From: CAZUMW01 sp964621615
GTDB lineage: Bacteria > Desulfobacterota > WTBG01 > CAIYCZ01 > CAIRTM01
Length of the DNA stretch: 64,000 nt
Direction: 5' to 3'
Assembly (NCBI GenBank): GCA_964621615.1
Contig: CAZUMW010000013.1
Coordinates: forward strand, 33,718-97,717
Below are positions 43,178 to 53,300 of this stretch, piece after piece. Below the pieces are notes generated by a model that saw only the letters and a program-made list of their open reading frames with translations, did no database searches and was not told the origin of the DNA. The translations under genes were made by a program, and so were the position numbers. How positions within the stretch are numbered: position 1 is the first letter of the stretch; every line of letters starts with the position of its first letter.

Positions 43178-43381
43178 TTGAAACATGATGAAAAAATCAG
43201 AGCGCTGGAAAAAGAAATCGCTGAACTGAAAGAGCGGCTTACAGAGCGCAAGGCCGCGCTGCCGATGCACGATGCGACCCCTCAGCAATGGATGGCCGTT
43301 GAAGAACTTGAAGATGCTGTGGCGCTCAAAAAAAAGGAGCTGAAAAGCCTGACTGCAAACACACCTTCTCAGACCGACTGA
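43178..43381 (+). CDS. Small coiled-coil protein following the B12-controlled gene
   Basis: A 67-residue frame starting at TTG 43178, 29 bp after the previous gene. It is nearly all helix: KIRALEKEIAELKERLTERK and MAVEELEDAVALKKKELKSL. Similar short helical hairpin proteins are often unannotated. It probably belongs to the same B12-controlled transcript; function unknown. An earlier ATG at 43037 would overlap the first gene and is less likely. Confidence 0.55.
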   Translation: MKHDEKIRALEKEIAELKERLTERKAALPMHDATPQQWMAVEELEDAVALKKKELKSLTANTPSQTD

Positions 43382-43520
43382 AACGAAGCTGTACGGTGAC
43401 GCATAACTGTCATTAACACGCCAGGAGGCCTGGCCACTGTCAAGTCAAGTACTGTTCCGGACAGCATACCTGACAACAGCAACTTTTTTGCATCCTGCAG
43501 CAATGTTTTCATGTCACATG

Positions 43521-44090
43521 TCATGCAAGAACAGCGTCAACCGTTTCCCTAAAACATCCCAAATTCAGTGCCTCAACCTCGATCGGGACCTGTATCAGAT
43601 CGAAAAGCTCAAATATTTCTTCGCTTGAGACCGGTCGTATCCCCGGATCCAGAATCAGTATCCGATCATATCTGCCGTGCTGAATCCGCATGTCGGTGGT
43701 ATCCCACCCGTGCGCCGACGCCCGGCCCGGCCATGCGCGGACCCAGCCCGGCGTTATGAGCATTGTTCGCCCTGCCTCAAGCTCCCGCCGGCGAGGTCCT
43801 GCAAACGCTTCAATGCAGTCTGTAAACGGAGCCAGGCGGAAGCCGCAGTGCTTTGCGAGGCGATCCATATCGGGATGGCAGCCCGAACCGATCAGTAGCC
43901 GAACGTCCCGAACCGCTTCATTGCCGTTTGTCCGCTTTGCCTTTCCGGCCTTATGCAGCTGTCGGGCGAGCCTGTCAGGCTCTGCATGCAGCGCCGTATC
44001 AAGCCAATGTATGTGTGCGCTGTCCGCAGGAAGAACAGCAGGCAGTTCATCCCGAAAGATTCCGCATGCAATCACTGTAGGTATTGTCAT
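43521..44090 (-). CDS. DUF1638 protein associated with corrinoid methyltransferases
   Basis: A 189-residue protein. DUF1638 features include VIACGIFRDELPAVL, LLIGSGCHPDMDRLA and ITPGWVRAWPG. Members occur next to corrinoid methyltransferases and their MtaA/CmuA-type partners. It follows the cobO gene by 77 bp on the same strand, so likely in the same operon. The reaction is unknown. Confidence 0.85.
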   Translation of the reverse strand: MTIPTVIACGIFRDELPAVLPADSAHIHWLDTALHAEPDRLARQLHKAGKAKRTNGNEAVRDVRLLIGSGCHPDMDRLAKHCGFRLAPFTDCIEAFAGPRRRELEAGRTMLITPGWVRAWPGRASAHGWDTTDMRIQHGRYDRILILDPGIRPVSSEEIFELFDLIQVPIEVEALNLGCFRETVDAVLA

Positions 44091-44167
44091 AACATCCTCT
44101 CAGTAAAAAAACAGGGTTTGGCTGAAAACCTGCGGCGGCTGAACCTCTCCCATATTTTTTAAATATG

Positions 44168-44677
44168 CTATCGCTCAATTCCATCCCGGGCGGTTACACC
44201 TTTCGTAAAATAATGCTTGATTTCTTTCATTTCCGTAACCAGGTCTGCAGTATTAATAAGCTTTCGCGGGGCATACCGCCCGGTAACAACAATTTCACAT
44301 TTGCAATGCCGCCCGCGTATGCTTTCCAGCAGTTCCTCAACCGTAAACAGACAGTAGTGCAGCGCAATACTGGCTTCATCAAGAATGACAACATCATAAT
44401 ACCCGCTTTTCAGACAATGGCGAAGATTCTGCAGCCAATTTTTTTTAGCGTCTTCATATCCGGCCTGCTGCCCGGTAAGCCAGTCCCGTCCGTATTGCCT
44501 GACGGATATACGGTCGCTGAACTGCTCAAGTGCCTTGATTTTGCTGAATTCCATAGTCTTGACACATTGCACAAACAGGACCCGAAGCCCCGATCCTGAA
44601 GCTCTAACGGCAAGCCCGATGGCCGCCGTTGTTTTTCCCTTTCCGTCTCCGGTGTAGACATGCACATAGCCTCTCAT
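44168..44677 (-). CDS. cobO: Cob(I)yrinic acid a,c-diamide adenosyltransferase
   Basis: A 169-residue protein with the P-loop GDGKGKTTAAIGLAVRASG at the N-terminus, LRVLFVQCVKTMEF, and the Walker-B-like VVILDEASIALHYCLF, as in CobA/CobO/BtuR enzymes. It adds the adenosyl group from ATP to cob(I)alamin or its precursors. It overlaps the preceding 65-residue gene by four bases (ATGA). Confidence 0.94.
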   Translation of the reverse strand: MRGYVHVYTGDGKGKTTAAIGLAVRASGSGLRVLFVQCVKTMEFSKIKALEQFSDRISVRQYGRDWLTGQQAGYEDAKKNWLQNLRHCLKSGYYDVVILDEASIALHYCLFTVEELLESIRGRHCKCEIVVTGRYAPRKLINTADLVTEMKEIKHYFTKGVTARDGIER

Positions 44678-44871
44678 TCGTGTTCCTTTGTGGAGTGTTT
44701 GTTCATTAACAGCAGGAATAACCGGCCGCTTCCGATGCGATGCTCCCCGCCTGATAGGCGTGCATCCCGGTCATTACTTTTGATTTCAAAATTGTGCGGA
44801 TTCATATCCCGCGTATCGACAATTGCAAGGCAAAGCGGGGCTTTCCCGAACAATCCGGTAAAAAAATTCAC
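44674..44871 (-). CDS. Small protein of unknown function between metE-like gene and cobO
   Basis: A 65-residue frame linked by ATGA overlaps at both ends: its start overlaps the stop of the MetE-like gene (44868-44871) and its stop overlaps the start of cobO (44674-44677). That tight coupling makes it a real gene. The sequence (LFGKAPLCLAIVDTRDMNPH; LSGGEHRIGSGRLFLLLMNK) fits no family I recognise. Confidence 0.65.
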   Translation of the reverse strand: MNFFTGLFGKAPLCLAIVDTRDMNPHNFEIKSNDRDARLSGGEHRIGSGRLFLLLMNKHSTKEHE

Positions 44872-45935
44872 ATAAGCGCACGCACCTTCCCCGAAACCGA
44901 TTGCGTCATATCGAGCACTTTCTTTGTGTGATCAACGCTCAAAAAACCGGTTCCGCAGCTCGGTGTTATAAGCGTCTGCTGTAAAAGCTGATCGAATGGT
45001 ATCCCCAGTTTTGTTATCTCTTCGGCCTTCTTCCGCCACTGTTCAAAAAGGGTGTCGGCAGATTCACGCTCGATGTCCCGCGGCTCTGATGTCGGAACGA
45101 TTCCCCAGGCCAGGATTCCGCCCCGCTGTATAAAGGCCGCTATCAAATCCGGATACAAAATAAACTTATCGAAGAAGGAATACGCATCAAAGCTGATAAT
45201 ATCGACGCATGATTCGAGCGCGAGCGACCAATCGGCATTTGCACAGATATGCACCCCGGCAAGCCCTCCGGCAGCATGGACTTCGGCCGCAGCTTCATTC
45301 AGGGCCGCATGGATCTGCTCTTTCGAAATACTTATAAAAGAAGAGGTTCCGAAACTTACCAGACCCGGCTCATCAAAAAACACCATTGGCTGCGCGCCGG
45401 TTGATCCAAGCTGCTGTGCCTGCCACCGCGCTTTCATGGCGATATGCTTTGTCAGAACATCGCGCAGCCGGTCGTCAAAAAACACGAGCCTTCCTTCACG
45501 ATCCTTTACCCCGATACCCATGGTTACCGGGCCGGTAATCTGCCCCTTCAGTGCGGCGGGGGCGGCAGGCAGAGCATCAATTGCATCAAGAAGCGTGAAA
45601 AAGCCTTTGGCGGTATCATCGGTAAGACAAAAGCGCGACCCGTTCAGCGGTAACGCTCCCTCGCTAACCGCGATATATTCTTCATAAAACGCAACAAGCG
45701 CGTCCTCGAAATCATCTTTCGCAGCGTCGATAAAAACCTTCTCATCCTCCCGGGTTACGCCGGGGAAGCCCGGGAGAAACTGCGGGACCATCCCCTCTTC
45801 AGGATATTTTGGCAGCTGCACCCATTGGGGTACATCAGGCGTCGCCTGCAACACAAGCTGTGTTGCTTCATTATGGTTTTCCAGCGGCAGGCTGCCAATC
45901 AGAACCGCCATACTGTTTGCAGAAAAGGTATGCAT
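44868..45935 (-). CDS. MetE/UroD-superfamily methyltransferase (core-MetE-like)
   Basis: A 355-residue TIM-barrel protein resembling the C-terminal catalytic half of MetE and the folate-independent 'core-MetE' methionine synthases (Mes families) of anaerobes and archaea. Zinc ligands appear as His and Cys in AGVHICANADW and Cys in TPSCGTGFLS; FFDEPGLVSFGTS is the core barrel strand. It has no N-terminal folate-binding half. With cobO and DUF1638 it probably moves methyl groups from or to a corrinoid protein. Methionine synthesis is possible but not certain. Confidence 0.75.
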   Translation of the reverse strand: MHTFSANSMAVLIGSLPLENHNEATQLVLQATPDVPQWVQLPKYPEEGMVPQFLPGFPGVTREDEKVFIDAAKDDFEDALVAFYEEYIAVSEGALPLNGSRFCLTDDTAKGFFTLLDAIDALPAAPAALKGQITGPVTMGIGVKDREGRLVFFDDRLRDVLTKHIAMKARWQAQQLGSTGAQPMVFFDEPGLVSFGTSSFISISKEQIHAALNEAAAEVHAAGGLAGVHICANADWSLALESCVDIISFDAYSFFDKFILYPDLIAAFIQRGGILAWGIVPTSEPRDIERESADTLFEQWRKKAEEITKLGIPFDQLLQQTLITPSCGTGFLSVDHTKKVLDMTQSVSGKVRALM

Positions 45936-46132
45936 TCGGACATCTCCCTTCTAGAGCATTTCATGGTATTGTGCGGCCGGCTGTTTTTTGTCACTTCGGC
46001 CGCAGGAAGAAATCTTTTGATATGCTTGAGATTTCTCAATCGCTTCGCCTCTTCGAAATGACAGGAAAGCGGGGGCATTGTACTAAATGCTCTACACAAA
46101 AATTTATACAGCAAAAGTTTTTTTCAGCGTGC

Positions 46133-46966
46133 TCACACAGCAATCGGAGCCTTTATATGAGGGTGATACTGATAGTTTCTGAGTTCAAAATCTTCAAACC
46201 GAAAATTTTCGATATCATTCACATCAGAATTGATATGCATTTTCGGCAGCGGAAACGGCTTCCGCGAAAGCTGCAGATGCACCTGGTCACAATGATTCCG
46301 GTACAGATGCGCATCTCCCAGAGTGTGTACAAAGTCCCCGGCTTCAAGCCCGCACACGTGTGCCACCATCATGGTTAGAAGCGCATACGAGGCAATATTA
46401 AACGGCAGCCCCAGAAAAATATCTGCGCTGCGCTGATAGAGCTGGCATGAAAGCCTTCCGCCTGCAACATAAAACTGATACAACGTGTGGCACGGCGCCA
46501 GCGCCATGCGACCCCGGGCAATGTTTTCCTGCGGCCCGACGGACTCATCCGGCAAATCGGCTACGTTCCAGGAAGACACGATCAGCCTCCGCGAATGCGG
46601 CCGCACCTGAATCTTTTTTACAATATCAGCCAACTGGTCGGCAGTTCCTCCGTCAGGAAGCGGCCAGCTGCGCCACTGCGCGCCATACAGTGGCCCGAGC
46701 GAGCCGTGATCAGCCGCCCACTCATCCCAGATAGTGACACCATTTTCCTTCAAATAGCCGATATTGGTATCCCCTCTAATAAACCAGAGAAGCTCGTGGA
46801 TGATTGAGCGCAGATGACACTTTTTTGTAGTGACCAGAGGAAACCCTTCTGCAAGGTCAAAGCGCATCTGGTAACCGAAAACAGATATGGTTCCTGTTCC
46901 GGTTCGATCCGTTTTTTCAACGCCGTTTACCATGACATGTTTCATTAATGAAAGATACTGTTTCAC
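46133..46966 (-). CDS. thyA: Thymidylate synthase
   Basis: A 277-residue enzyme converting dUMP to dTMP with methylene-tetrahydrofolate. The catalytic Cys is in APCHTLYQFYV; other conserved parts are DRTGTGTISVFGYQMRFDL, YGAQWRSWP, and QRSADIFLGLPFNIASYALL, and HIKAPIAV closes the C-terminus. The start is GTG with GGAG upstream. A fixed thyA is an independent, single-gene unit. Confidence 0.96.
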   Translation of the reverse strand: MKQYLSLMKHVMVNGVEKTDRTGTGTISVFGYQMRFDLAEGFPLVTTKKCHLRSIIHELLWFIRGDTNIGYLKENGVTIWDEWAADHGSLGPLYGAQWRSWPLPDGGTADQLADIVKKIQVRPHSRRLIVSSWNVADLPDESVGPQENIARGRMALAPCHTLYQFYVAGGRLSCQLYQRSADIFLGLPFNIASYALLTMMVAHVCGLEAGDFVHTLGDAHLYRNHCDQVHLQLSRKPFPLPKMHINSDVNDIENFRFEDFELRNYQYHPHIKAPIAV

Positions 46967-47042
46967 TGAATCTCCAGCACCGGCTGCTGAATGGTTTTTT
47001 CAGCCGATTGCACATCATTCGGATGGTATTTTTAACCCAGTT

Positions 47043-47837
47043 CTAATTACATGGCTTGCCGGCTGATCTTGCTTTGATCTCCCCTAAAAACGTTAGCGGC
47101 ACATGTGCTTTTTTCCAGCAAATAACGGAAAAATAGTAAAGCGGGCTGCCGTCGATGGCAAACCGGTGGCGATAGCGCTCCAGATGATGAATATTCAGGT
47201 AGTCTGAAAAAATCAGCTCCCGTATCAGGTTTGAAAAGCCGGTTGTGTCCGTTTCATACAGAAACGTTTCTTTGATGTTAAATGCAACCCAGCCCTGTTC
47301 ATCAATCACATTGAGCGCCTGGACAAACGCAAGGGGCGGAATGTCGCCGAACCCAAGCGCCGCAACAGTCATCAGAGCGTTCAGGTTCCAGGCTTTCATT
47401 TTATCGATATCTGCCTGCTGCAGATCGGTAAAATCATTTACATAGTATTCATCATAAATGCCCGTCCTGTCTCGCTCGGTTGCCGCTTTTGCCTCGGAAA
47501 TGATATCCGCACCGATAATCCTGGCCACGCCGATTTTTTTCAGCTCCTCGCCGACCATGCCGTTTCCGGCTCCGAAATCAAGAACCCTCATTTCTGAAAA
47601 ATGCTGCTTGTTGACATCAATGGTATGCTTAAGCGTTTCCGTTACTTTTGCAGGAGACGTGCATTTCAGCCGGTCATAAAACAGCTGCTCATACAAACCG
47701 GGGTACCCGTATATCCTGTCATAATCATGAAACAGTATTTTTTCTCTTTTTCCGTCTTCCTTAAGATAAAAAAACGCCTGATCCTGATCCAGCTGGTTGT
47801 CTTCGATCGGTGGAAATTGGATATTGTACCGCAGCAT
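47043..47837 (-). CDS. B12-riboswitch-controlled SAM-dependent methyltransferase
   Basis: About 264 residues from ATG 47837 (GAAAGGAAG upstream); an upstream start at 47930 would lie in the riboswitch terminator. Motif I is RVLDFGAGNGMVGEEL, and IIGADIISEAKAATERDRTG is motif II; KAWNLNALMTVAALGFGD is unlike other small-molecule methyltransferases I recognise. It is preceded, on the same strand, by a complete cobalamin riboswitch and terminator. Gene expression falls when B12 is high, which points to a B12-related role such as corrinoid or cofactor modification. Confidence 0.8.
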   Translation of the reverse strand: MLRYNIQFPPIEDNQLDQDQAFFYLKEDGKREKILFHDYDRIYGYPGLYEQLFYDRLKCTSPAKVTETLKHTIDVNKQHFSEMRVLDFGAGNGMVGEELKKIGVARIIGADIISEAKAATERDRTGIYDEYYVNDFTDLQQADIDKMKAWNLNALMTVAALGFGDIPPLAFVQALNVIDEQGWVAFNIKETFLYETDTTGFSNLIRELIFSDYLNIHHLERYRHRFAIDGSPLYYFSVICWKKAHVPLTFLGEIKARSAGKPCN

Positions 47838-47865
47838 ACTTCTTCCTTTCTCTGTTTGTTTTTGC

Positions 47866-47907
47866 AAAAAAAAACCCCAAACCGCGCGCGCAGGGCACGG
47901 TTTGGGG
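47866..47907 (-). terminator. Riboswitch terminator
   Basis: On the minus strand the stem CCCCAAACCG / CGGTTTGGGG (47875-47884 with 47898-47907) is followed by a run of nine T. It is between the aptamer and the methyltransferase gene. Confidence 0.9.
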
Positions 47908-47969
47908 ATGCCGTTTTTCATCCACACCAATATCGTCTGTCGTGAGCAGCTCCCCAGTCCGCGAGGGAT

Positions 47970-48135
47970 TATACTCTCAGTTTCCGGGCAGGTCTTCTGG
48001 CTTCCGGATCGCTCTACTAACCAAGCCTTCCCATCCGCACAAGGCGGACAGTGGCGCTTTATGGCGTTCGTACCCGGTTACAGTGGCGGGTCCGCAACGG
48101 AATTGCACCGTTTTCCCTGTTAGAGCCCTATAGGG
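47970..48135 (-). promoter_or_regulatory. Cobalamin riboswitch controlling the methyltransferase
   Basis: Reverse-strand reading gives GGGAAAACGGTGCAATTCCG, CCCGCCACTGTAACCGGGTA and the B12 box AGCCAGAAGACCTGCC. All core elements are present. Confidence 0.93.
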
Positions 48136-48199
48136 CTACCCGTAATTGACGATACTATAAAGCTTTGAGGCGTAGCTGTCAAGGTATTAATAAACTTAC

Positions 48200-48449
48200 A
48201 AATGCCCTCTTACTTGACATACAACCGCCCGCAGACTATACTTTCCGTACCGAAAAACAAGTTCTTATCAAACCGGGCACCGTGAAGAAACTGGATGAGG
48301 ACAAAATGAAAGCAGAAAAAGTCAAAGCCGGTGTTCGTGCGAAGGCGAAGCATCCTTTCCGGTAGTTGATCAACGTGTGCCCGCAGGATTTCGCCGGAAA
48401 ACGACAAAAATGCGGACTCAGATGCCAGGCCTGTTGCACCTGAGACGTA
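48200..48449 (+). mobile_element. Remnant of an IS5-type transposase gene
   Basis: In one frame (48222-48365) EKQVLIKPGTVKKLDEDKMK, then KAGVRAKAKHPFR and a stop, resemble the C-terminal domain of IS5-family transposases, where AKVEHPFRVIK is typical. After the stop, in another frame, FRRKTTKMRTQMPGLLHLRR resembles the last part of such transposases. No intact ends or inverted repeats seen. The remnant lies just before a dead GGDEF gene. Confidence 0.5.
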
Positions 48450-49817
48450 ATGCCAAAACTATACTGGGCCCGTGTGTCGGGGGGCTTATCTGCTACCTTG
48501 CTGCCGTCTTCGGCATTTCACTCTTTTCGTTTCAGCCCTCAAACATCACCATTCTCTGACTCCCGTTTGCTATTGCTGTTGTTTTTACACGCCACTACGG
48601 AAACGGCTTTCTCGTCTTTGTCTTTATTTCAAGCTTTTTCGCTAACTTCGGCGGTATAAACGTCGGCGATACCCTGTCAACAACTGTTCATACAACAATT
48701 TCCGCTGCCGCAGATACCCTTGCACCCTACCTTTCGGTGCTTCTTATAAGGCACAGAGTCGAACCCATCTCCGGCTCCTTTGAAGCAATTTTACCATTCA
48801 CCATCTACGGGATAATAATCCCGACACTCCTCAGCAGCACAATCATAGCAATTAATCTTTGGATCGACGAATACATCGTTGCAGAGGCAATCTACTCATA
48901 CATTCTCTTGCTCATATTTGCTCACGGCCTAGGCCTGTTCCTAATCTATCCAATATATCAAAACCCGTCCCGGCCACCCCCGGAACATAAAGAGCTGAAA
49001 GAAGCTGTTTTCTATGGCCTGGCCTCTTTCATACTCATCTACTTATCGTTTACCTTTCACTTCCTGAACTTCATATTTGCCGCATTGATCATTATTCTTG
49101 CTTTCAGAATAAACGAAGACGTTGTTTCGGTCATACTGATTTTTTCCATTACCGAACTGATTGCATTTTCAGCACGCCTTGATCCGATTTTTGTATCCGG
49201 CAGCTCAAACGATTATTTTTTGATGTTAATGTCGTTCATTGGGAGCTTGTCTTTTCTGGTGTTTGGCATCACGCAGCATCGCAAGGATTTACTACAGCAT
49301 AAATTCCTTTCATCGACGGACTTCTAAAAAAAAGCGAAAAATTGCCTGTCATATAACAAGACGATCAATATTTTGATCAGCCAATACAAAACGGGGCATA
49401 ATCCGTTTTGTATACTGCTTTTCGATATCGACAACCTCAAAAAAAAGCAATGATCATTATGGCCACGACATGGGCGACAAAGTCCTCACAGACCTTTCCA
49501 GATTAGTGCAATTAGACATTGGAAACGATGACGCTCTATTCAGGATTGGCGGCGAAGAATTCGTTGTTTTGTTGCCCAGAACGTCTCTCGCAATTGCCAA
49601 GATTGTAGGAGAGAAACTCAGAGAATTGGTAGAGGCCGGCATCACGACCATCCCTGGCAGAAAAAATACCATCAGTATGGGAATTTCGGAGATACAACCA
49701 GGAGATACGGCATCCTCTATCTACAGAAGGGCTGATCAGTCTCTCTATTTCGCCAAAACAAACGGGAAAAACCGCGTCGTCATAGATGCAGTGCAAGCGA
49801 AGGGGTCTTTTTCGTGA
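48441..49817 (+). pseudogene. Decayed MASE1-GGDEF diguanylate cyclase
   Basis: Translation of the region gives a MASE1-type membrane sensor (GGLICYLAAVFGISLFSFQP; NITIL-stop-LPFAIAVVF) and a GGDEF domain with the active motif RIGGEEFVVLLPR. It is broken at three points: an in-frame TGA at 48557, where MASE1 has Trp; a stop at 49325 after SSTDF at the start of the GGDEF domain; and a frameshift near 49444 between FDIDNLKK and NDHYGHDMGDK. Intact homologues make c-di-GMP; this copy cannot. Confidence 0.75.
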
Positions 49818-50051
49818 CACCCGACGTTGCACCATTGTCTGCGTAATTTTATACCTTTATGGATGTCCACTTTGTGCCATGAACACGACCCCGCCTATTA
49901 AAATGCATCATCCGGTCCCTCCCTCCCTGCGCACATGGGCAGATTCAGCCTTGAATTTTCTATTTTCACAACAGCAGTTTTGATTTTATGGTGTACACAA
50001 ATGCCTGCTTGACTTGTTTTGCCCTGTTTTGTTACTATTTTAAAACTGCAA
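49818..50051. other. Intergenic region before the cobN riboswitch
   Basis: 234 bases, AT-rich near 49970-50050 with TTTTATGG and TACTATTTTAAAAC. Promoter elements for the riboswitch transcript probably lie here, but no clear -35/-10 pair is convincing. No gene. Confidence 0.4.
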
Positions 50052-50220
50052 GTGCTCATAGATGCTTAAAAGGGAATCCCGTGAGAATCGGGAATGGGCC
50101 CGCCGCTGTGTTCGGGGACGAACGCCGCAGCAATGTCACTGTCTGTCCGAAGCAGACGGGAAGACGCGGCACGTAGGACGATCCGTCAATCAGAAGACCT
50201 GCTTGCAGAAATAAGCCGGC
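50052..50220 (+). promoter_or_regulatory. Cobalamin riboswitch upstream of cobN
   Basis: Elements: GATGCTTAAAAGGGAATCCC, CCCGCCGCTGTGTTCGGGGA and the B12 box AATCAGAAGACCTGC. Spacing is normal. Confidence 0.93.
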
Positions 50221-50282
50221 ACCCGTCATGGCAGACGGATGTGTCATCTGTAATATGTTGCCTTTGAGGATAAAAAACGGAT

Positions 50283-50317
50283 ATCCCCAAATCGCAGACC
50301 GGTTTGGGGATTTTTTT
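50283..50317 (+). terminator. Riboswitch terminator before cobN
   Basis: Stem ATCCCCAAA (50283-50291) / TTTGGGGAT (50303-50311) followed by seven T. Confidence 0.9.
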
Positions 50318-50364
50318 ATTCTAATCTCATGCGCACGGGAGCTATAACAGCGCGGTATCAAAGT

Positions 50365-53300
50365 ATGAAAATCTGTATCATCGCCGTCGGTGCATCATCC
50401 ATTATTGAGACTGAAAAAGTATGCCGCAGGTTAAATGACGGCCCGCTGAAGGGTTGCTGCGAGATTGCGCTGCACTATGTGGGCAGCGACTTTCTGACAG
50501 ATGATGACTGGCCGGACATATTCAAGAGCATGTATCAAAGCGAGTTTGTGCTGCTTGACACCATGGGAGTGCCTGCGGGATTCGGCAGCGCCCTTGTCGA
50601 GGCGATTGCCGATTACCGGGGCCACGTGGTTGTGGTGAATGCCACATCGGTTTCTGTCAGGTCACTCACCAGGCTGGGCCGGTTTTCTCTGGGAATGATG
50701 CGGCATATGGCATCAGGCTCAGAAAGCGATTCATCTGCTGACGGCGCCCCTGACCCCGCCCGTATGATGAATATGGTAGACTGGATGGAAAAAATCGGAC
50801 GGACCATCCCCGTCGGCCCGCTCCGGGACATGCGCAACTTTATCTGGATCAGCAAGCACTGGCTGTCCGGTACGCAGCAAAATATTACAAGCATGCTCCA
50901 TCTCATCGGGCGTGAGTACTTCGGCTACCGGCATTTGCCGCAGCCTGAGAAGCCTGCGGTTGTGGAAGACTGCTCGGTCATGGACCCTGCAAGCGGCAGG
51001 ACATTCAAAACAGTTGCACAGTACCGGGAGGCATTCCCGCCCGATCCGGACAAACCGGGGCTGGGTTTGCTGTTTCGCGCGCGCACCTATCCTCTTGATA
51101 CGCATCCTTTAGTCGCCCGCCTTGCTGACCGCCTGTCCGAATTTTTCAGCATTATTCCCGTGGCTGTGGACAGCACGGTTGCCCGCGATTTTAAAAAGCT
51201 GTATGACCTTCTGGCGCCCGGGGGCAGGCCGCTTATCGATGCTCTGGTCAACCCCGAAGCGTTCAGGCTGTCGCAGGGTCCCATGGGCGGTGACGCGGCA
51301 CGGGGCGAGCGCTTTCTGCGCGATCTGAATGTGCCGGTGCTCCACCCCTTTTTTCTGACAAAGCGCACCTGCAGGCAGTGGCATGCCGACAGCAAAGGCG
51401 CTGATGTGCCCGAATTTCTGATTTCCATTTTTTTGCCGGAGCTTGACGGGGCAATCGAGATGTATCCGTTCAGTGCAGTGGGAACCCCGGAGAAGCAGAC
51501 ACCGGTGCTTGCACCGATAGAGGACCGGATCGACCGGGTAGCATACCGGGCGCACAACTGGTCGCAGCTGCGCCGCATGGATAATGGCGACAAGCGACTG
51601 GCCATACTGCTGTACAACTATCCTCCCGGCGAGGAAAGCATCGGCAGCGCGTCGTTTCTGGATACCTTCAGCTCACTTGCCGCGCTGCTTGAAGCGCTGG
51701 CAGCGGCAGGATATAACACGTCCCCTATGACCGCCCGGGAGCTCAGGGAAACCTTTGTACAACAGGGGCTCTCAAACAGCCCGGCGTGGAGCAAACGGCA
51801 GCAGCCTCCGGGAATACATATCGACGCTGCAGCCTACGGCGCGCTTACGCGCGATCTGCCCGGCGCCGAAGCGATTGATGCGGCATGGGGGCCGTTCCCG
51901 GGACGCATCATGAGAAGCGGCTGCGGAGTGCATCTGCCGGGTATCATAAACGGCAATATTTTCATCGGCCTGCAGCCCGCCCGCTCCATGCCGGGATCTG
52001 CCGATGCGGCCGTGCATGACAAAACACTGCCGCCACATCATCAGTACGCTGCATGCTACCGCTGGATAGAGCGCCAATTCGGTGCGCACGCCATGCTGCA
52101 CCTCGGCACCCACGGCACGCTTGAGTTTCTGCCAGGCAAGGAAAAAGCGCTTTCCGCTGAATGCTTTCCTGATGCGCTGACCGGCGCCCTGCCGCACATC
52201 TATATTTATTACAGCGGCAATCCGTCCGAGGCCATGATTGCCAAGCGCCGCACACACGCGGTGATGATCGGACACCTGCCGCCCCCCTTTAAAAAAAGCG
52301 GGCTGTATGATGAGCTTCGAGAGCTGCGGCAGCTGCTTGACGAGCACGCCGAGGCCGCCGGCCTCAGCCCGGGGCGCTGCCCTGCCATTGTCGATAAAAT
52401 ACGCAGCGCGGTCGCCGGCCTTGGCTGGCCGTGGGCTGACATCGATGATGTGCATCGCCGGCTGCATGACATGGAACGCGCGCTGATGCCCGCACGGCTG
52501 CACACGCTGGGAAGCCCCTACAGCGAGGAGGAGATCGCCGGCTATCTTGCAGAGCTTTTTCGGGGAGGCTCGCCTGAGTGCAGCTCGCTGCATGAGCTTT
52601 TTGCCCGCTCATCGGGTATTGACTGGGAGCGCATCAGCACAGCCCCGCATGCACATGAGCATAAATGGGAGGCGCTTGAAGAGCGCGTTCGGCATTGGAT
52701 AACCGATCATATTATACGCGGACAGACTCCCGGCAAAGACTCCGGGTTCGATGAGAAACAATGCCGCGAGCATATCCGGCGCGGGGAAGCCGTCGCGAAA
52801 GCTCTTTCTCACAACGGCGAGCTTGATGCCGTTGTGCGCGCGCTGAGCGGTAAATACATCGCGCCCGGCCTGAGCGGCGACCTGTTTCGCAGCCCGGAGA
52901 TTCTCCCCACCGGCCGCAATCTTGTGCAGTTTGATCCCCGTCAGGTACCCTCGCCCGCTGCGCTGTCAAGCGGCGCAGCCATTGCCGAGGCAACCATCGA
53001 GAGCTACCGCAGGGAACACGGCCGCTGCCCGCGCAGCACCGCCGTCATTTTATGGGGGCTTGAAACGGCACAGACGCACGGTGAAACAGTCGGACAGATC
53101 CTGCGCTATCTCGGCGTGCGCCCGGTGCCGGTAGCCGGGCAGTGGGACCCCCGGCTCGAGCTGATCCCGCTTGAAGAGCTCGGACGGCCGCGCATCGATG
53201 TAACGATACAGATATGCGGATTTTTCCGCGATATGTTTCCGGGCACCCTTTCCCTTCTCCACGATGCGTTTACGATTGCAGGGTTTGCTGATGAGCCCGA

